Notes: generated by a model not told the origin, from the sequence alone. Positions 21,610-33,264 are shown, counted from the first letter of the stretch. The stretch: DNA of 64,000 nucleotides from Zygaena filipendulae (GCA_907165275.2 OU015653.1:13050001-13114000), one strand, 5' to 3'. Numbers and translations: made by a program.

Positions 21610-21850
21610 TGGTAGTCATTCGATCACATTTGTAAAGACGTCACTCTCGGAGTCGGTGCGGATGACGTGTAGTAATGACATATCCACGTACCTACCTACG
21701 AACTCGCCCCGAGATCCTTTCGAGTGGCGCTTCAAGCACTCGGCTCTGCACGTCATCTTGACTCCCGCTCCGAGTCGTCGCGCCGACGCGGGGGATCCAA
21801 TCCGAACAGACAAGTGGCGACAAGTACCTAATCCGATCGTAAAATTGTGA
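21610..21850. other. GC-rich single-copy segment
   Basis: Richer in CpG than its flanks (CCGCTCCGAGTCGTCGCG), with GACGTCAC and ATGACGTG words. Open frames on both strands (64-118 codons) have no recognisable family. Could be an exon or regulatory DNA. Confidence 0.3.
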
Positions 21851-21907
21851 AAAACATTTTTTTTTTTCTCCATTAAATAAACAGCTACCCATGTGAGTTT
21901 TGTAACC

Positions 21908-21995
21908 AAGGCCCTTATTCTCTAAGATCAACAACGCGCGTACCAAAATCCCTGCAAACGCTTCAGATGCCAAAATACCTACATAATACAAATTA
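21908..21995 (+). mobile_element. Fragment of the hAT-like MITE
   Basis: AAGGCCCTTATTCTCTAAGA, CAACAACGCGCGTACCAAAAT and AGATGCCAAAATA match the left third of 28802-29036. Confidence 0.7.
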
Positions 21996-22328
21996 ATATT
22001 TTGTATGCGATTAGACTTAGATACGTTGTAAATTGATTTTTTTCCCATACTTACAGGTTCCTTATTGAAAAACTGAAGGCTGCAGATCGGTCTTACAATA
22101 ATGTAATAATTTTCATTTTCACACCGCGCGATGAACTTTATTATTTTATTTTATATTTCCCCTTTAGTTTCCGAAAGATTTATTTTGTTTTTGTTAACTA
22201 GACGATTCACATTAATAAAATTATCGAGATACAATAAAACCTTACTTGTAAGGAAAGAAGGTTTTCAAGGTTTATTAATCGCAATGTCGTTTCCTAAATC
22301 ACACAGTTTTAAAATAATGAAACTATTA

Positions 22329-22707
22329 GGGTAAAACCCGGATAGTTGCCACACTTTTCGAAATCATTTTATATCTCCCAGTAAATAAATCAAAATATTT
22401 TATTTTTTAAACTGGCAAGTACTTTGGTTCTTTATCTATAAATTTATTTAATGTAAAATACATTATCTTTGAAATTTCCAGAGTATTAGCGATTTCTACG
22501 GACCTCTACTTTTTGTGACATCTATCCCATATATGGGATAGTTGCCTAGTCCATAGCACCTTGCGTTCCCGTGCAATCGCACAGAGACATGAGACGCGGT
22601 CCACTTAATAGTAGTTGGAAAGTCTTTTGATAGATAAATAAAATAGCACGCAATTCATCTGCGAAACTAGAGTAATTACGATCGGGGCAACTATCCTAGT
22701 TTTACCC
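22329..22707 (+). mobile_element. 379-bp MITE with GGGTAAAAC ends and TA target
   Basis: Inverted ends GGGTAAAACCCGGATAGTTG and, from the right, GGGTAAAACTAGGATAGTTG; TA on both sides (22327-22328, 22708-22709). The internal motif GGGATAGTTGCC is repeated near 22546. Single copy in the window. TA targets suggest a Tc1/mariner-like relative. Confidence 0.8.
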
Positions 22708-22722
22708 TACATAATAAGCGAA

Positions 22723-22936
22723 ATATTGAAAAACAAAAAATAAACCAACTTCGAGAATTCCGTTGTCTGTCTCCGAAACACATCATCAGATCTATAGGAC
22801 CATTACGGCATAAACCCCTTTCGAACAAAAAAAGAATTTTGCAAATCTGTCTATATATGATGGAGTTATGCTCGAACATACATTAAAAAAAAAATAAACA
22901 TGCGAATTCATAACCTCCTCCTTTTTGAAGTCGGTT
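22723..22936 (-). mobile_element. Diverged fragment of the AACCGACTTCC element
   Basis: CACATCATCAGATCTATAGG, CAAACCCC-like and AAAAAAAGAATTTTGCAAAT, then an A-rich tract and CCTCCTCCTTTTTGAAGTCG. This is the GGAGGAGG end only. Confidence 0.7.
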
Positions 22937-23039
22937 AATAAAAATTACGCTTTAACAGGAAAAAGAATCAAAAATCATAACGGCTGTTGCGGCCGATCAA
23001 AGTGACACTTTAAGCTGAAATTTAAATGAAAGAAAATCA

Positions 23040-23163
23040 TGTTTTTCTTTACATAAATACTTAAACACCGGTGGGATAACACCCTTGTGAGGGATGGGCG
23101 CGACAGTGTCGACTCGTGGCTTACAAACGCTACCAAACAAGCAACGCCGCGGGCAACAGCTAG
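23040..23163 (+). repeat. Interspersed repeat with Helitron-like 3' tip
   Basis: GGCGCGACAGTGTCGACTCG and CTACCAAACAAGCAACGCCG ending in GGGCAACAGCTAG before T. The tip fits the Helitron family; the rest is unlike other copies here. Confidence 0.45.
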
Positions 23164-23169
23164 TTCATC

Positions 23170-24372
23170 AAAATAGCCCACGACATAGTGTTAGTTGCAC
23201 ACAATATAACGTGTTGTAGCTTATGGAGTTCTCTCGACTAACAAAGGAACTCTCCTTGGGCTTTTGTTTTGTTATATTTTCGAGCAGTGAGTGGGTGGAG
23301 TCTTCTTTCCTTTTTTTCCTCTGGCGAAATCTTTTGATAGAAAAAATAAATTCTAATATCAAGTATCTTGTACAAGTGTTTTATTATTTTGTGTTCTTGT
23401 GATCTATATTGTCTCTTCTTTCTGTCTGTTATATCCTTTCAAATAGATGCTATGTGTTATATTAGGTACTATTAATTAATTAAAAAAGTTAAATAACAGT
23501 TTCAGTTTTTGTCTTTGCAGTGGCTTGGTTTAGGACACTTTTTATGACAGTATAATAAATAGTTACCGTTGAAAACTCGAAATTCACACGAGTAAAACAG
23601 TGGGCATCAGGTAGTTTGTAAAATTATCATTAAATACTCGAGCATTTATTCATTTTCTTACATCAAACGACCAATGTACATTACCAAAAGACATTAGAAA
23701 TACCGCCCCTCATTACCTTAGGTATTACATAATTTGGGTAGTAATTAAAACTACGGACCGAACCCGAGCCATCAATAACCTATTTATTCCTTTGATGTAA
23801 ACAAATTACGTATACGCGCGGATACTTTTCAAAACAGCAGAGCCTTTAAGGCATGGACGTATAATTATACGTATTACGTGCTGCGTGCGTAAAATAAATA
23901 AAAAAAAGAAGGGAAACAATATACATTTTTGTAACAAAGCGATCTTGTTAAGTGGCATTTCAACAATTTCGCTTAACGTTTCATCAGCGAAACAACAGAG
24001 TTCCGTTTAAGTGGTCGGCGGGCAGGTAATGGGTACACGCGAATGCGGAATTACGAGGTGCCATCAAAATCCGCAGAGGAGCCGCGTCTTGAAGGGGTGT
24101 ACTTACACGCTGTATAACAATAACCTATAGCGTTAATAAGAATGTTTGTGTCATACAGCCCAGCGACACTCCCTTGAAGCAAAAGTTACTACGGATCTAT
24201 GCGCGAACTTCCGTACCAACTTTGGAATACTTAACCAAATCACTATGACCGCGTCATACATTGCATTGGTAAGGTTGGCACAAAATTCTTTCATAGATCG
24301 GTTCAGCGATTAGTATGAAAGTGCCGACTCTTAAAACGTAGTGATTATTTACCTACTCAGTGGTGTCCAAAT
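23170..24372. other. Unique DNA, short Helitron tip at 23555-23615
   Basis: No gene seen. 23555-23615 (GTTGAAAACTCGAAATTCAC, CGAGTAAAAC, GTGGGCATCAGGTAG) is a decayed Helitron 3' tip. 23990-24110 is mildly GC-rich. Confidence 0.45.
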
Positions 24373-24607
24373 GGACGCAGATAAGCAATAACATGTTAAC
24401 CCACAAAATTAAGTTATTGATTCAGAACAATTTATTGAGAGTTGGGGAACATTTTTTAATTATGTGTTTACCTTATTACACTGCCTTAATATGTAACTAA
24501 ATATTGAACATAAAAAATGTTGAAACAAAATGGCGCTGTACTTTTAAAACACGATTTACTCAAAATTTCTCCAATGTGGGTTAACATACTATTGCTTATC
24601 TATGTCC
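24373..24607 (-). mobile_element. 235-bp MITE, GGAC ends, AAAT target duplication
   Basis: GGACGCAGATAAGCAATAAC to TTGCTTATCTATGTCC, with AAAT at 24369-24372 and 24608-24611. The target itself reads GTCCAAAT, so the left edge looks palindromic. Confidence 0.88.
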
Positions 24608-24679
24608 AAATGAGAAATGTGTCAGTAATATTATAATAATTAAATACTTGCAAGTGCAAAGGTACGATACCACTGATTT

Positions 24680-24985
24680 TTTTTTTTCTTTTTTTGAACA
24701 TGCAAGGCGTTCGACCACAGCTCACTGTGTGTTATGTGACGGCGTGATCGGTTTTAACACACCTAGCCTATACGGGAACTGGCTGTCAAGTGAAGCTGCC
24801 GGAACACACCGTTAGGTGCTTGTCGACAGTTTATTTACTATCAATCTTACCCTACCACCATCGTGACAACCATGGGATATCACGATCTGTTCCTCCACTG
24901 ATTTGTCAAGCTCAATGTTAGGGTTTGAACCTATGTCTTGCGGCGTGAGATCCGAACGCACCAACCACTGAGCTATCATCGCTGT
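24680..24985 (-). mobile_element. tRNA-derived SINE, GGTAGCTCAG family with alternative tail
   Basis: Minus strand: GCGATGATAGCTCAGTGGTT, box B GGTTCAAACCC, AGCACCTAACGGTGTGTTCC, but the 3' part is GTGAGCTGTGGTCGAACGCC then an A-rich tail, not the ATCACTTACCATCAGG tail of 21185-21560. This suggests a SINE head with a different LINE-derived tail. A short piece of that tail recurs at about 60541-60567. Confidence 0.8.
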
Positions 24986-25019
24986 AAGTTTAGCAAAACA
25001 GGACAGTCGAAGCGACAGT

Positions 25020-25294
25020 GGGCTTCAACCAAATTTTAATTTTTAGTCCGTCTTGTAGATTAAAAAAAATATTGGACACGTATTTTTTCATTTCTTACGT
25101 AGATAATCAAGAAATAAAGGAGATGGATTAAGTTGAAATGTCGCGTAACGTCACACCGTGCTACAGTTTATATGCGTTTTATGTTAGTATTTTTTCAATA
25201 ATTTGAAAAAGCAAAAATTACGGGTGTATTATTTTTTATTAATCTACAAGACGGACTAAATAGAATTTAAATTTTCATACCCCGGATACTAGCC
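25020..25294 (-). mobile_element. CRE-site MITE, shorter copy
   Basis: GGGCTTCAACCAAATTTTAA, inner TAGTCCGTCTTGTAGATTA, AGACGGACTAAATAGAA, and right end GGATACTAGCC followed by TA. The internal GTAACGTCACACC site is a decayed CRE; the second site is deleted. Confidence 0.8.
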
Positions 25295-25639
25295 TATTCC
25301 ATACGGTAGAATAGCTCTCAGGTTAGGGTTACTGGAAAAGCGGATGCAAAAACCGAGCGTGTGCGGTCGGACTATAGCACAACCTCAAATCACAGTAGGT
25401 TTACGTTTTTCAACTTGTCTCTACAACTTACTTATGTAAAAAGTTCGAGTAAATAAAATACCTAGACTTTCTTAGTTTATTTCAGCGAATTTACTGTAAT
25501 TTTAAGTGTATTATTATATAAGTAACTGTAACCTTTTGTAATTTAGTTTCATTGTATTAAATGTATTGTATTATAAGTAGTGTATTACAGATCTTACAGT
25601 ATTTATATTGTTTAAGTACTTTGTATGTAATGTTTATTT

Positions 25640-25960
25640 CAGTAAGAATTATTTAATTGTATTTTTTTATATTATTCATCTTATATATTTTTATGTTTAG
25701 TTGGTGTACTTGTATTTATATGTATAGTATAATTTTTTCTTTGCCTCTTCTTTTGTTGCCCCCGTCCGTGCGCGACACCGGGCTGCCAACTGAAAACCAG
25801 CGCAAGGTGTTCCCGCACCTAGCTAATGCTGTGTTGGTGACCTTTTCGGCAGAGCATGCAAGAGAAATTATCTATGTCTCTGTGATTAGGCACTGTTGAT
25901 GTTTGTTTCTTTTTCATGTGTGTTGTGCTGAAATAAATGTATTTTCTTCTTCTTCTTCTA
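25640..25960 (+). mobile_element. LINE 3' tail ending in AATAAA and (TTC)n
   Basis: GGGCTGCCAACTGAAAACCA with GCGCAAGG matches the motif at 5080-5110. It ends TGCTGAAATAAATG followed by (CTT)n (25945-25960), as lepidopteran non-LTR elements often do. The 80-codon frame inside has no RT motifs. Confidence 0.5.
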
Positions 25961-26145
25961 ACCTTAAATTTGATTATTAATTGCACATCCCACTCTATTT
26001 ATCTCTTTATCAATCCAATGGTCAGTGGTAGAGAATTCCGCATAAAATAAGTTCGATATTTTATCTGTGCAATATTGGATAAATATAAATAAATTGCTCA
26101 CGGATAGTGAGGGCACAAGATAATATACACCTAATAGAGTAAGGG

Positions 26146-26306
26146 TATGTATGACCCGATTACCGATACTGAATAAGAACCGATTTCAAAAATTCTTTCA
26201 CCATTAGAAAGCTACATTATTCCTGAGTAACATAAGCTATATTGTAATCCGGAATTCCCGCGGGAACTCCTATATTACCGCGGGTGAAACCGCGGGGAGC
26301 AGCTAT
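26146..26306 (+). mobile_element. 3' part of a Helitron, variant subfamily
   Basis: GAACCGATTTCAAAAATTC, AGAAAGCTACATTATTCCTG, AATTCCCGCGGGAACTCC and a perfect ACCGCGGGTGAAACCGCGG, ending GAGCAGCTAT. Confidence 0.8.
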
Positions 26307-26309
26307 TTA

Positions 26310-27104
26310 AATATAAAGGCAAAACCTTCAGAATACAAAATGCCTATATTGGAAAACTCGCACGATATTTTATTAATTTTCCGGCACAGCAGACAATAAT
26401 AATTACATATCCACCCAAACCTATATGGATCCGTCTTTCATTAAAATTCGAACCGGCAAAGCCCCTTATTATACCTACCCGCGCACCCATATCTGAATAC
26501 GGCATTAATTTTAAAATAGAATCCTATAGCCTCTCGAAAAGCTTCCATACTATAGTATACTTCCGTCTTAAGCAAACAAACACTTTATTCTATCAATTGT
26601 AAAGTCTAAATTGCTGGGAGCATACATCACTTTTTTTCCCTTATCAAATTAATGTCGAGAAATAATAGGGCTTTTTACGTGGTTGTCGCTTGTGGTGTGA
26701 AATGAACCTTATCTGGTGGTGGATACGGTGGATTTTTCATGTTTACATTGAGGGTCAGTGTATCATTTACAGTGTAGGCTATAGTTTGGAGTACAGAGTA
26801 GTTTAGATTGGACGATAACGCTTTAATATGAGCCGGAAGTAGCTGGGCTCGGCCTCAGCCGGCTAAAGTAGTGCAATTTGTTCCAGATTTTCTAATGAAA
26901 CGTAGAATGGGGGGGTGGTAGGGGAAATAATTAGACGTCAAGGGTAATTAATGACGTTATCCTCTAGGGATAATTAATGGGATCAGCCCGATGTGTTGGT
27001 GAGTTTTAAAGTGAATGCTCTGGCCAAAGAAAAATATTAATTATGCAAAATTGCAGCATGCTAGACGTAGGTTTTGATGAATCGATGTTTTTTTTTTTTT
27101 ATAT
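26310..27104. other. Unique DNA, no gene seen
   Basis: No gene or repeat recognised. The patch GATAATTAATG and TAATTAATGACG near 26950-26980 is a small tandem similarity. Confidence 0.4.
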
Positions 27105-27298
27105 TAACTAACCGTAGCGCGGTTTCACTCACGTCAACACCGGAGTTCCCGCTAGAGTTTCGGGACGAAAACACTCTATGTGCTTTTCTGTAGCCCTGAC
27201 AACGTGCATGAAAAATTTCTAGATGATCGGTTGAGTAGTTAAGGCGTGAAAGCGTACAAACAAACTCACATTCATTGTATAATTTTGGTAAGGATTAG
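27105..27298 (-). mobile_element. Helitron copy, decayed
   Basis: CGCGGTTTCACTCACGTCAA, GGAGTTCCCGCTAGAG, TGACAACGTGCATGAAAAAT, AAACAAACTCACATTC and 5' end ATTTTGGTAAGGA. Confidence 0.8.
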
Positions 27299-27594
27299 TC
27301 AAATTTGAGCGTGAATATTAAGTGCTTGAATAAATCCTCCTTTTAAAATTAATAACCTACCAATTTCACTATTTCTCTTGCCATATTTTTCGTAGCTCAC
27401 TACCCGAGCCCAGCATACAACAACATATTATCTGTTATTTATTTGAACACGACCTACTTGGTGGAGGAACGGAACAAGAAATTATTCAGCTTCATAAATA
27501 ACAACTGCAAAGGTTTATTTGCTTGAAATAACTTGTAATATCTCAATAGCGGAACTATATTTTATTTATTGGTCTCATAATATTGTGCCCGCAA

Positions 27595-27873
27595 TTTGAC
27601 ATGGGTTAATTTTGGAGTTCCCGCAGGAATTACGGTAAAAGTAAGCTATGTCTCTCTTGTGCCTATGATGTCACCTGTATTCAAAATTTCGTAATGTTCG
27701 GTTGAGTAGCAAATATATAAAAGCTTTAATTTTGGAGTTCGATAAAAATACCTACCTTATGTCCTATTCTAAACTAAAATCTACTCAGAGCCAAATTCCA
27801 TCCAATTCCGTTCAGCCATTCTGGCGTAATTTATCCATGCATCCAAACTTTCAGATTTATAATACTAGTGCCT
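27595..27873 (-). mobile_element. Two merged Helitron fragments
   Basis: 27610-27720 is one copy's 3' half (TTTTGGAGTTCCCGCAGGAA, AAAATTTCGTAATGTTCGGT). 27728-27873 is another's 5' half (TTCCATCCAATTCCGTTCAG, GATTTATAATACTAGTG). Confidence 0.7.
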
Positions 27874-27899
27874 ATAAATTAGACTAGTATCGATACAAT

Positions 27900-28094
27900 C
27901 AAGTTGCAAATCTGTCGCCGAGCACCTAACGGTGTGTTCCGGCAGCCCCACTGGAAAGCCAGTTCCCATCCCCATTCCAGGTCGGCAACGCACCTGCATG
28001 CCTTCTGGTGTTGTAGATGTCTATGAGCGGCGGTAATCACTTACCATCAGGTGTACCGCTTGCCCGTTTGCCCCCTATGACATTAAAAAAAAAA
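27900..28094 (+). mobile_element. 5'-truncated GGTAGCTCAG-family SINE
   Basis: Starts within the body (CAAGTTGCAAATCTGTCGCC), continues to ATCACTTACCATCAGGTGT and ends in an A tract at 28085-28094. The tRNA head is absent. About 190 bp match 21350-21540 closely. Confidence 0.85.
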
Positions 28095-28411
28095 TGGTTT
28101 TTGGATAACCATTGAGTATATGCATAGGGGATAAGGTACTCGAAGCATTATCACACACCGTGACGTGAAATGACGCATTGGTTTTAGTTTGTTGTTGTGT
28201 TGTTTACAATATTGAAATTCCCCAAAAAACATTAAAAATGGAAAAAAGGCCGAGTTTCAGTCCATAAAAGTACTGAGATAAAATTATGCCCAAGTCCTAT
28301 TAAAAACATTATTACTGGCATTTTTTTCCTGTTTTCGACTTGTCCCTCTTGTAACTTCCATTTATTGAGTTTTATAAGAAAAAATCGCGGCTACCAATTT
28401 TAAGCAGACTA

Positions 28412-28649
28412 ACGGCCGCACTCAGAGTCGACTTTAATGATTACTCAGTTAAGTATAGATTTTTAAAACAAAACTGCCGCAATCAGAGACGTTCAGTATA
28501 TTAATGTTAATTGGCATTTAATGAGATGTAACTTAATTAGTTAATTGTCAATTAACATTAATTTATTGAACTTGTCTGATTACGGCAGTTTTGTTTTAAA
28601 AATCTGTACTTAACTAAGTGACCATTGAAGTCGACTCTGAGTGCGGCGG
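28412..28649. mobile_element. 238-bp fold-back MITE with TA target
   Basis: Nearly a complete palindrome: ACGGCCGCACTCAGAGTCG at one end, CGACTCTGAGTGCGGCGG at the other, with a second inner pair AAACTGCCGCAATCAGA / TCTGATTACGGCAG. TA on both sides (28410-28411, 28650-28651). No coding. Confidence 0.9.
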
Positions 28650-28801
28650 TAAGAACAGATTTATAGAAGGATTTGGCTATAATTTGGATCACACTACTTT
28701 CATGGGCCGAAACTCCATGGGTGGGAACTGGGAATACATGTCACACCCTAATATGTAAAATATTTACATAATACGCAACCTATACTATTCGTGTCATATA
28801 T

Positions 28802-29036
28802 CAGAGCCCTTATTCACTACGACCAACAACATTCCTTGCCCATAACGCGCGTCCCAAAATCGCATTACCAAACGTTCTAGATGCCAAGATATTGGAAATT
28901 ATTATTCTTTGTGCCATAAGAAACGTTGTAAATGTATTTTTTTGCAGTAAAACTTCTTTGATTACTAGTGAAAGACAGTTTTTGCGGCGTCTTATGTTAG
29001 CGCGGCGTGTTATGGTCATAGTGAATAAGGGCCCTG
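28802..29036 (+). mobile_element. 235-bp hAT-like MITE, best copy
   Basis: CAGAGCCCTTATTCACTACG at the left and ATAGTGAATAAGGGCCCTG at the right. Related copies: 9541-9746, 21908-21995, 56969-57156. CAGRG ends suggest hAT, but no convincing 8-bp flank repeat is visible. Confidence 0.8.
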
Positions 29037-29039
29037 CTC

Positions 29040-30631
29040 TGCTAAAGTCTGTCAAACTTCAATAATATCGTGGTGGAGCATTCTCTGTCAGTGTAGATAT
29101 TCCAAGACCTCAACGGAGAAACAAGTGACTTGTTGCTCCAAGATTCTCGGTGAAAATTTGCAAATTGTTAATTAAGTATGCCTCTTTGGCTTAGACGGTT
29201 CAAATTAGTCACCTTTGTGCTAGAGTCTGAAGTTCATCAAAGTATGCCGAAGGTTGTTGAGGAGGCTCCAGTATCACACAGATACTTGTAACAGGTTTGG
29301 ACATAATTTCACCAAAATCGATAAATTTACAGATATAATTAGGTTAAATTCGTGTAAAAACAAGTAGATTTGTAAACGTTCGCTATTTATTATAACATCA
29401 TATTCATTGGGAAACTAATTTCAAATATTGAATATAAATAAATAAAATCAAATCAAATAAAAATAAGTTGAAAAACTCTCGTTAAATCGATATTAATATC
29501 GAATATTATTTCTAGATATCATATACATATTTAATACTAAAGATATAGTTTGCATTCTAGAATTTTATTCACTTAGGAATAGTAAAATTTCTATACCTAA
29601 TATGGCGGCTAAAACGGAGCTCGTACGTTTTGTAAATAAATTTCAAAAATATGTGAATATACATATTATTATATAGAATATATATAAATATAAATATGTT
29701 AGTATGTATAGGGTACACAAAACAACCGGTAGATGTATCCATTGCAACTAATCGTGACAACCTGTATTCTATAATACCTATAATTATGAAATACAGGAAG
29801 TTTTCACGCTTATAATTTGTACTCAAATGGAAATAATCTATTCGCCTAAAATTGTGTAAATACAACTTTAACGAACACGCAACGACCGTTATTATAATAA
29901 TGACAACCTCGAATAATGTTTTTTTTTTGTAACAAGCCTCTCAGGTACCAGACCACGCACTTAGGAATGCGAGTAAAGGGACTTGGGTGCCTACTATGTT
30001 CGTGGACATATAAATTTTAGGGAACAAAGCGTTTTGTTACTTCCATTTCGTCAGTGGCTCGCGTGTACAGAGCGGTCACGACTCACCACTGTTAGGTAGG
30101 TATTATGTAAGCGCACGCACGAGTAACAAAACGCAAGGCGTGGTTCCATGGCCTAACATTTTCAAGGGCATTGCACGAGAAAAAAAAAACAGTAACTAAA
30201 CATAATATGACGTGGCGTTTTATTTTTATTCGCATTCATTTGTTTCGTGTTGTAAACACTTATAATTGCTTATAATCCGAACGTTACCAAATTAATTGTC
30301 AAGAGAGTCAATTTTCCATGGTGACTGTATCACAAAAATAATTGAAAAAGTTGTTAGTCATGCATGAATAGGCATTGCTTTTGTGTTACAATTTTAAACG
30401 CAATTTTCTATGAACACAATGTTCTATGTGAAATAAGTACCTAATTTAAGTTAAGTAGTTAATGTTAAATTGTTTACCTGCTGATAAAACTTGAGAGGAA
30501 CAGAAGTGTATGCAACGAGGTGAGGGTAAAAGAAACATCAGTCAAAGTAAGGATATAAATTAGTTCCGACTGGTCTGTGGAAGATAACAAATCATTGTCC
30601 GATAAGCCTCAACACAGAAGTAACGCTTAAT
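29040..30631. other. Unique AT-rich DNA, no gene seen
   Basis: About 1.6 kb without a recognisable gene. A 98-codon frame at 29569-29865 (minus) is AT-driven, rich in Tyr and Ile. No window repeat was seen. Confidence 0.45.
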
Positions 30632-30737
30632 GGATATAGATAAGCAATAGTGTGTTAACACACACGGGAGAATTTTTGAGTAATCGTATTTTAAAATTAT
30701 AGCGCCATTTTGTGTCAAAATTTTTTTATGTTCAACA
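30632..30737 (+). mobile_element. Left half of the GGAC-end MITE
   Basis: GGATATAGATAAGCAATAGT to TTTTTTATGTTCAAC; the right half is missing. Confidence 0.8.
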
Positions 30738-31089
30738 AATTGTTGGTATTTAAACAGGTCGGATGATGTTTGTGTTCACAACTATTTCAAACAAGAATAT
30801 AACACTAGCTTTCGCGTACGGTGCCACCTAGGTTCACTTCCGAACTGTTTTGTAAATGGTTTGCTTTGCTAATGCTTCAAACACTCCGAAGTTCTCAAAC
30901 ACAAGCTGTGTCGAATAGTACAATATTTTCTTTTTTGTTAAGAAGTGGGTTAAAATAAAAAATCTTATTGAAGCTCTTTGGATCAAAGTCTCTGTCTGCT
31001 CAAATATAAATCTCTAATATAAATCATGATGGATGGTTGGAATATTCCCAAAAAGAACAATTCAATGTTTAATATTTGTTTATGATATA

Positions 31090-31292
31090 ATCAATTACAT
31101 TATGAGTATATTGACTATAATAATAAAAATAAGTAAAGTTCAAAGGTTAGGATGTACGAGTTAATCTCTTGAACTACGGAACCGATGCTAAAAAAACTAT
31201 TATTATAGATAGGAAGTGACGTAGGTCCATCCTGATACAGAGACGTCCCGAAAGAAATCCGAAAATGACGCCCGTGAAACCTCGGGGGAAAT
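31090..31292 (+). mobile_element. Old Helitron, variant subfamily
   Basis: TAATAATAAAAATAAGTAAA, AGTTAATCTCTTGAACTACG, AACCGATGCTAAAAAAAC and a worn hairpin (ACGCCCGTGAAACCTCGGGG). Identified by order of segments. Confidence 0.55.
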
Positions 31293-31334
31293 AATTTAAG
31301 GTTACTTTTCGTAATTAAACTTTTACTTTACTTA

Positions 31335-31572
31335 CCGCCGCACTCAGAGTCGACTTTAATGATTACTTAGTTAAGTATAGATTTTTAAAACGAAACCGCC
31401 GCAATCAGACAATTTTAATAAATTAATGTTAATTGGCATTTAACTAATTAAGTTACATCTCATTAAATACCAATTAATATTAATTTACTGAACGTCTCTG
31501 ATTGCGGCAGTTTTGTTTTAAAAATCTATACTTAACTAAGTAATCTTTAAAGTCGACTCTGAGTGCGGCCGT
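31335..31572. mobile_element. 238-bp fold-back MITE with TA target
   Basis: CCGCCGCACTCAGAGTCG to CGACTCTGAGTGCGGCCG; TA at 31333-31334 and 31573-31574. Same length as 28412-28649 and 50908-51145. Confidence 0.9.
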
Positions 31573-31602
31573 TAATATGTTATTTGTGATCCTTAAATGC
31601 TA

Positions 31603-31803
31603 TCCTTACTATTATTTATAAATGCGAAAGTGAGTTTTTTTTTGTTTGTTTGCTACGCTTTCACGCCTCAACGGCTCAACAAATCATCATGAAATTTAGA
31701 TACGCGTTGTCAAGAATACGGAGAAGGACATAGGGTACTTTTCACCCTGGAAATCCCGGGGGAACTTCGAAATTAACGTGGGTGAAACGGCAGGTATCAG
31801 CTA
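31603..31803 (+). mobile_element. Nearly full-length Helitron
   Basis: TCCTTACTATTATTTATAAA after A31602, TACGCTTTCACGCCTCAACG, AGGACATAGGGTACTTTTC, then a decayed hairpin (AACGTGGGTGAAACGGC) and ATCAGCTAT. Confidence 0.85.
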
Positions 31804-31809
31804 TATTAT

Positions 31810-32460
31810 CATAATATATTTTTAGTTTATTTAATTTTAATATTAGATACTTAATTAATATAATAGTAGTTCGACTAAATAAACAAAGGTAGAATAAATA
31901 AGAGCTATAAAACTAGTACTCTAGAATTTTTATCGATTATTTTTCACTCGGCTCCGGCATTCCGTAGAACCAATCTATTTATTCAACTATACATACAAAA
32001 TATACCTATGCACTTTTTAAATGCTGAGCTATAGATTAAAATAACTTTTGCAGAGTAACTTATCTGTTAACGCATAGCTTAGCTCCTAGCTCTAGCTTTA
32101 CTTGGAATTCCGCGCAAGGTTTCCTTTCAGAAAGTAAGCAACTGAGAATGCCTTTCCGTAGCGCCAGAGACCGAGTAGAGGAAAATGCCACATAGCATTA
32201 AGTACGCCTGTTTTCATTATCATAGAATTAATAGCAATAGAAGCATTCAGTGCATCTAACGTCTCTCAGCACGAAAATACTTTCTCGTCTTGACTGTTGT
32301 TTTTTTCCTGTTTTTTTTTTGTTCTTTTTTCGGAATTTTGGAATGAAATTAATACTCTGTCCGTTTTCAAATAAGTAAAGAAACGAGTATTTCAAATTTT
32401 GAATACACATGACGTAAACTCACGTAGTCTTGACATCTTCTCACATAACCGTAAGATGCC
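31810..32460. other. Unique AT-rich DNA, no gene seen
   Basis: No recognisable feature. Confidence 0.4.
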
Positions 32461-32479
32461 CAATATAAAGCAAAGTTTA

Positions 32480-32845
32480 GAAGAAACCAGTGTTGGCTGC
32501 CAGTCCAGCGCTGGCTTGTTATTGGCCTCGTATAAACAGTTTTTCAAGACAAGTCAGTGCTGACTGCCAGCACTTGCGGGAATAGAGCGTCGGCCTATTT
32601 TTCAAGCAAGTGACCTCCGCCCGCGTACCCCGCAACCCCCGCGCCAGCGTGAGGACGCGTGTAGACGCATCGCGCCAGTCGCAGGCGCTTATCCGTAGAG
32701 TAAAACGTGTTCACACCACAAGAATAATCCAGGAATGAAATGAATCTATTAGCCTCATCTAAACGACACGGGCCAGGCCAGCGCAGGCTTGTCTGAGGAC
32801 TAGCGCCAGCGTTACTGGCTTCGTCTAAACCTTGCTTAAGTTTAT
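32480..32845. repeat. GC-rich repeat with GCCAGCGCTGGC-type motifs
   Basis: Several variants of CCAGCGCTGG / GCCAGCACTTG / GGCCAGCGCAGGCTTG together with TTGGCCTCGTATAAAC (32523) and GCCTCATCTAAACGAC (32752) and, reversed in sense, GGCTTCGTCTAAACC (32817). Looks like an interspersed element with palindromic cores. No coding signal found. Confidence 0.45.
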
Positions 32846-32893
32846 AATATCACTGGCGGTGCCCAAGAAAAATTTCACTGGAAAAATAGTAAT

Positions 32894-33204
32894 AGACTTG
32901 TTTCCGGGGTATGAAAATCAAAATTCTAGTTAGTCCGTCTTGTACATTAATAAAATATAATAGACTCGTATTTTTTGCTTTTTCAAATTATGAAAAAATA
33001 CGAAGATAAAACGTATTAAAGTTTAGGAGTGGGGCTCTTGACGTCATAACGTGCTATAAACTGTAGCACGGCGTGACGTCACGCGACATTTAAACTTAAT
33101 GTGTCTCCGTTATTTCTTGATTATATAAAAAATGAAAAAATACGTGTCCAATTTTTTATTAATCTACAAGACGGACTAACAATTAAAATTTGGTTGACAA
33201 GCCC
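32894..33204 (+). mobile_element. CRE-site MITE copy
   Basis: AGACTTGTTTCCGGGGTATG, AGTTAGTCCGTCTTGTACAT, GACGGACTAACAATT, TTGACAAGCCC. Carries TTGACGTCATAACG and CGTGACGTCACGCG. Confidence 0.85.
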
Positions 33205-33264
33205 ATTGTTTAATTACCTAATAATAGGTCATCTGTATTAGGTACACAATGTAATTATTGTTTA

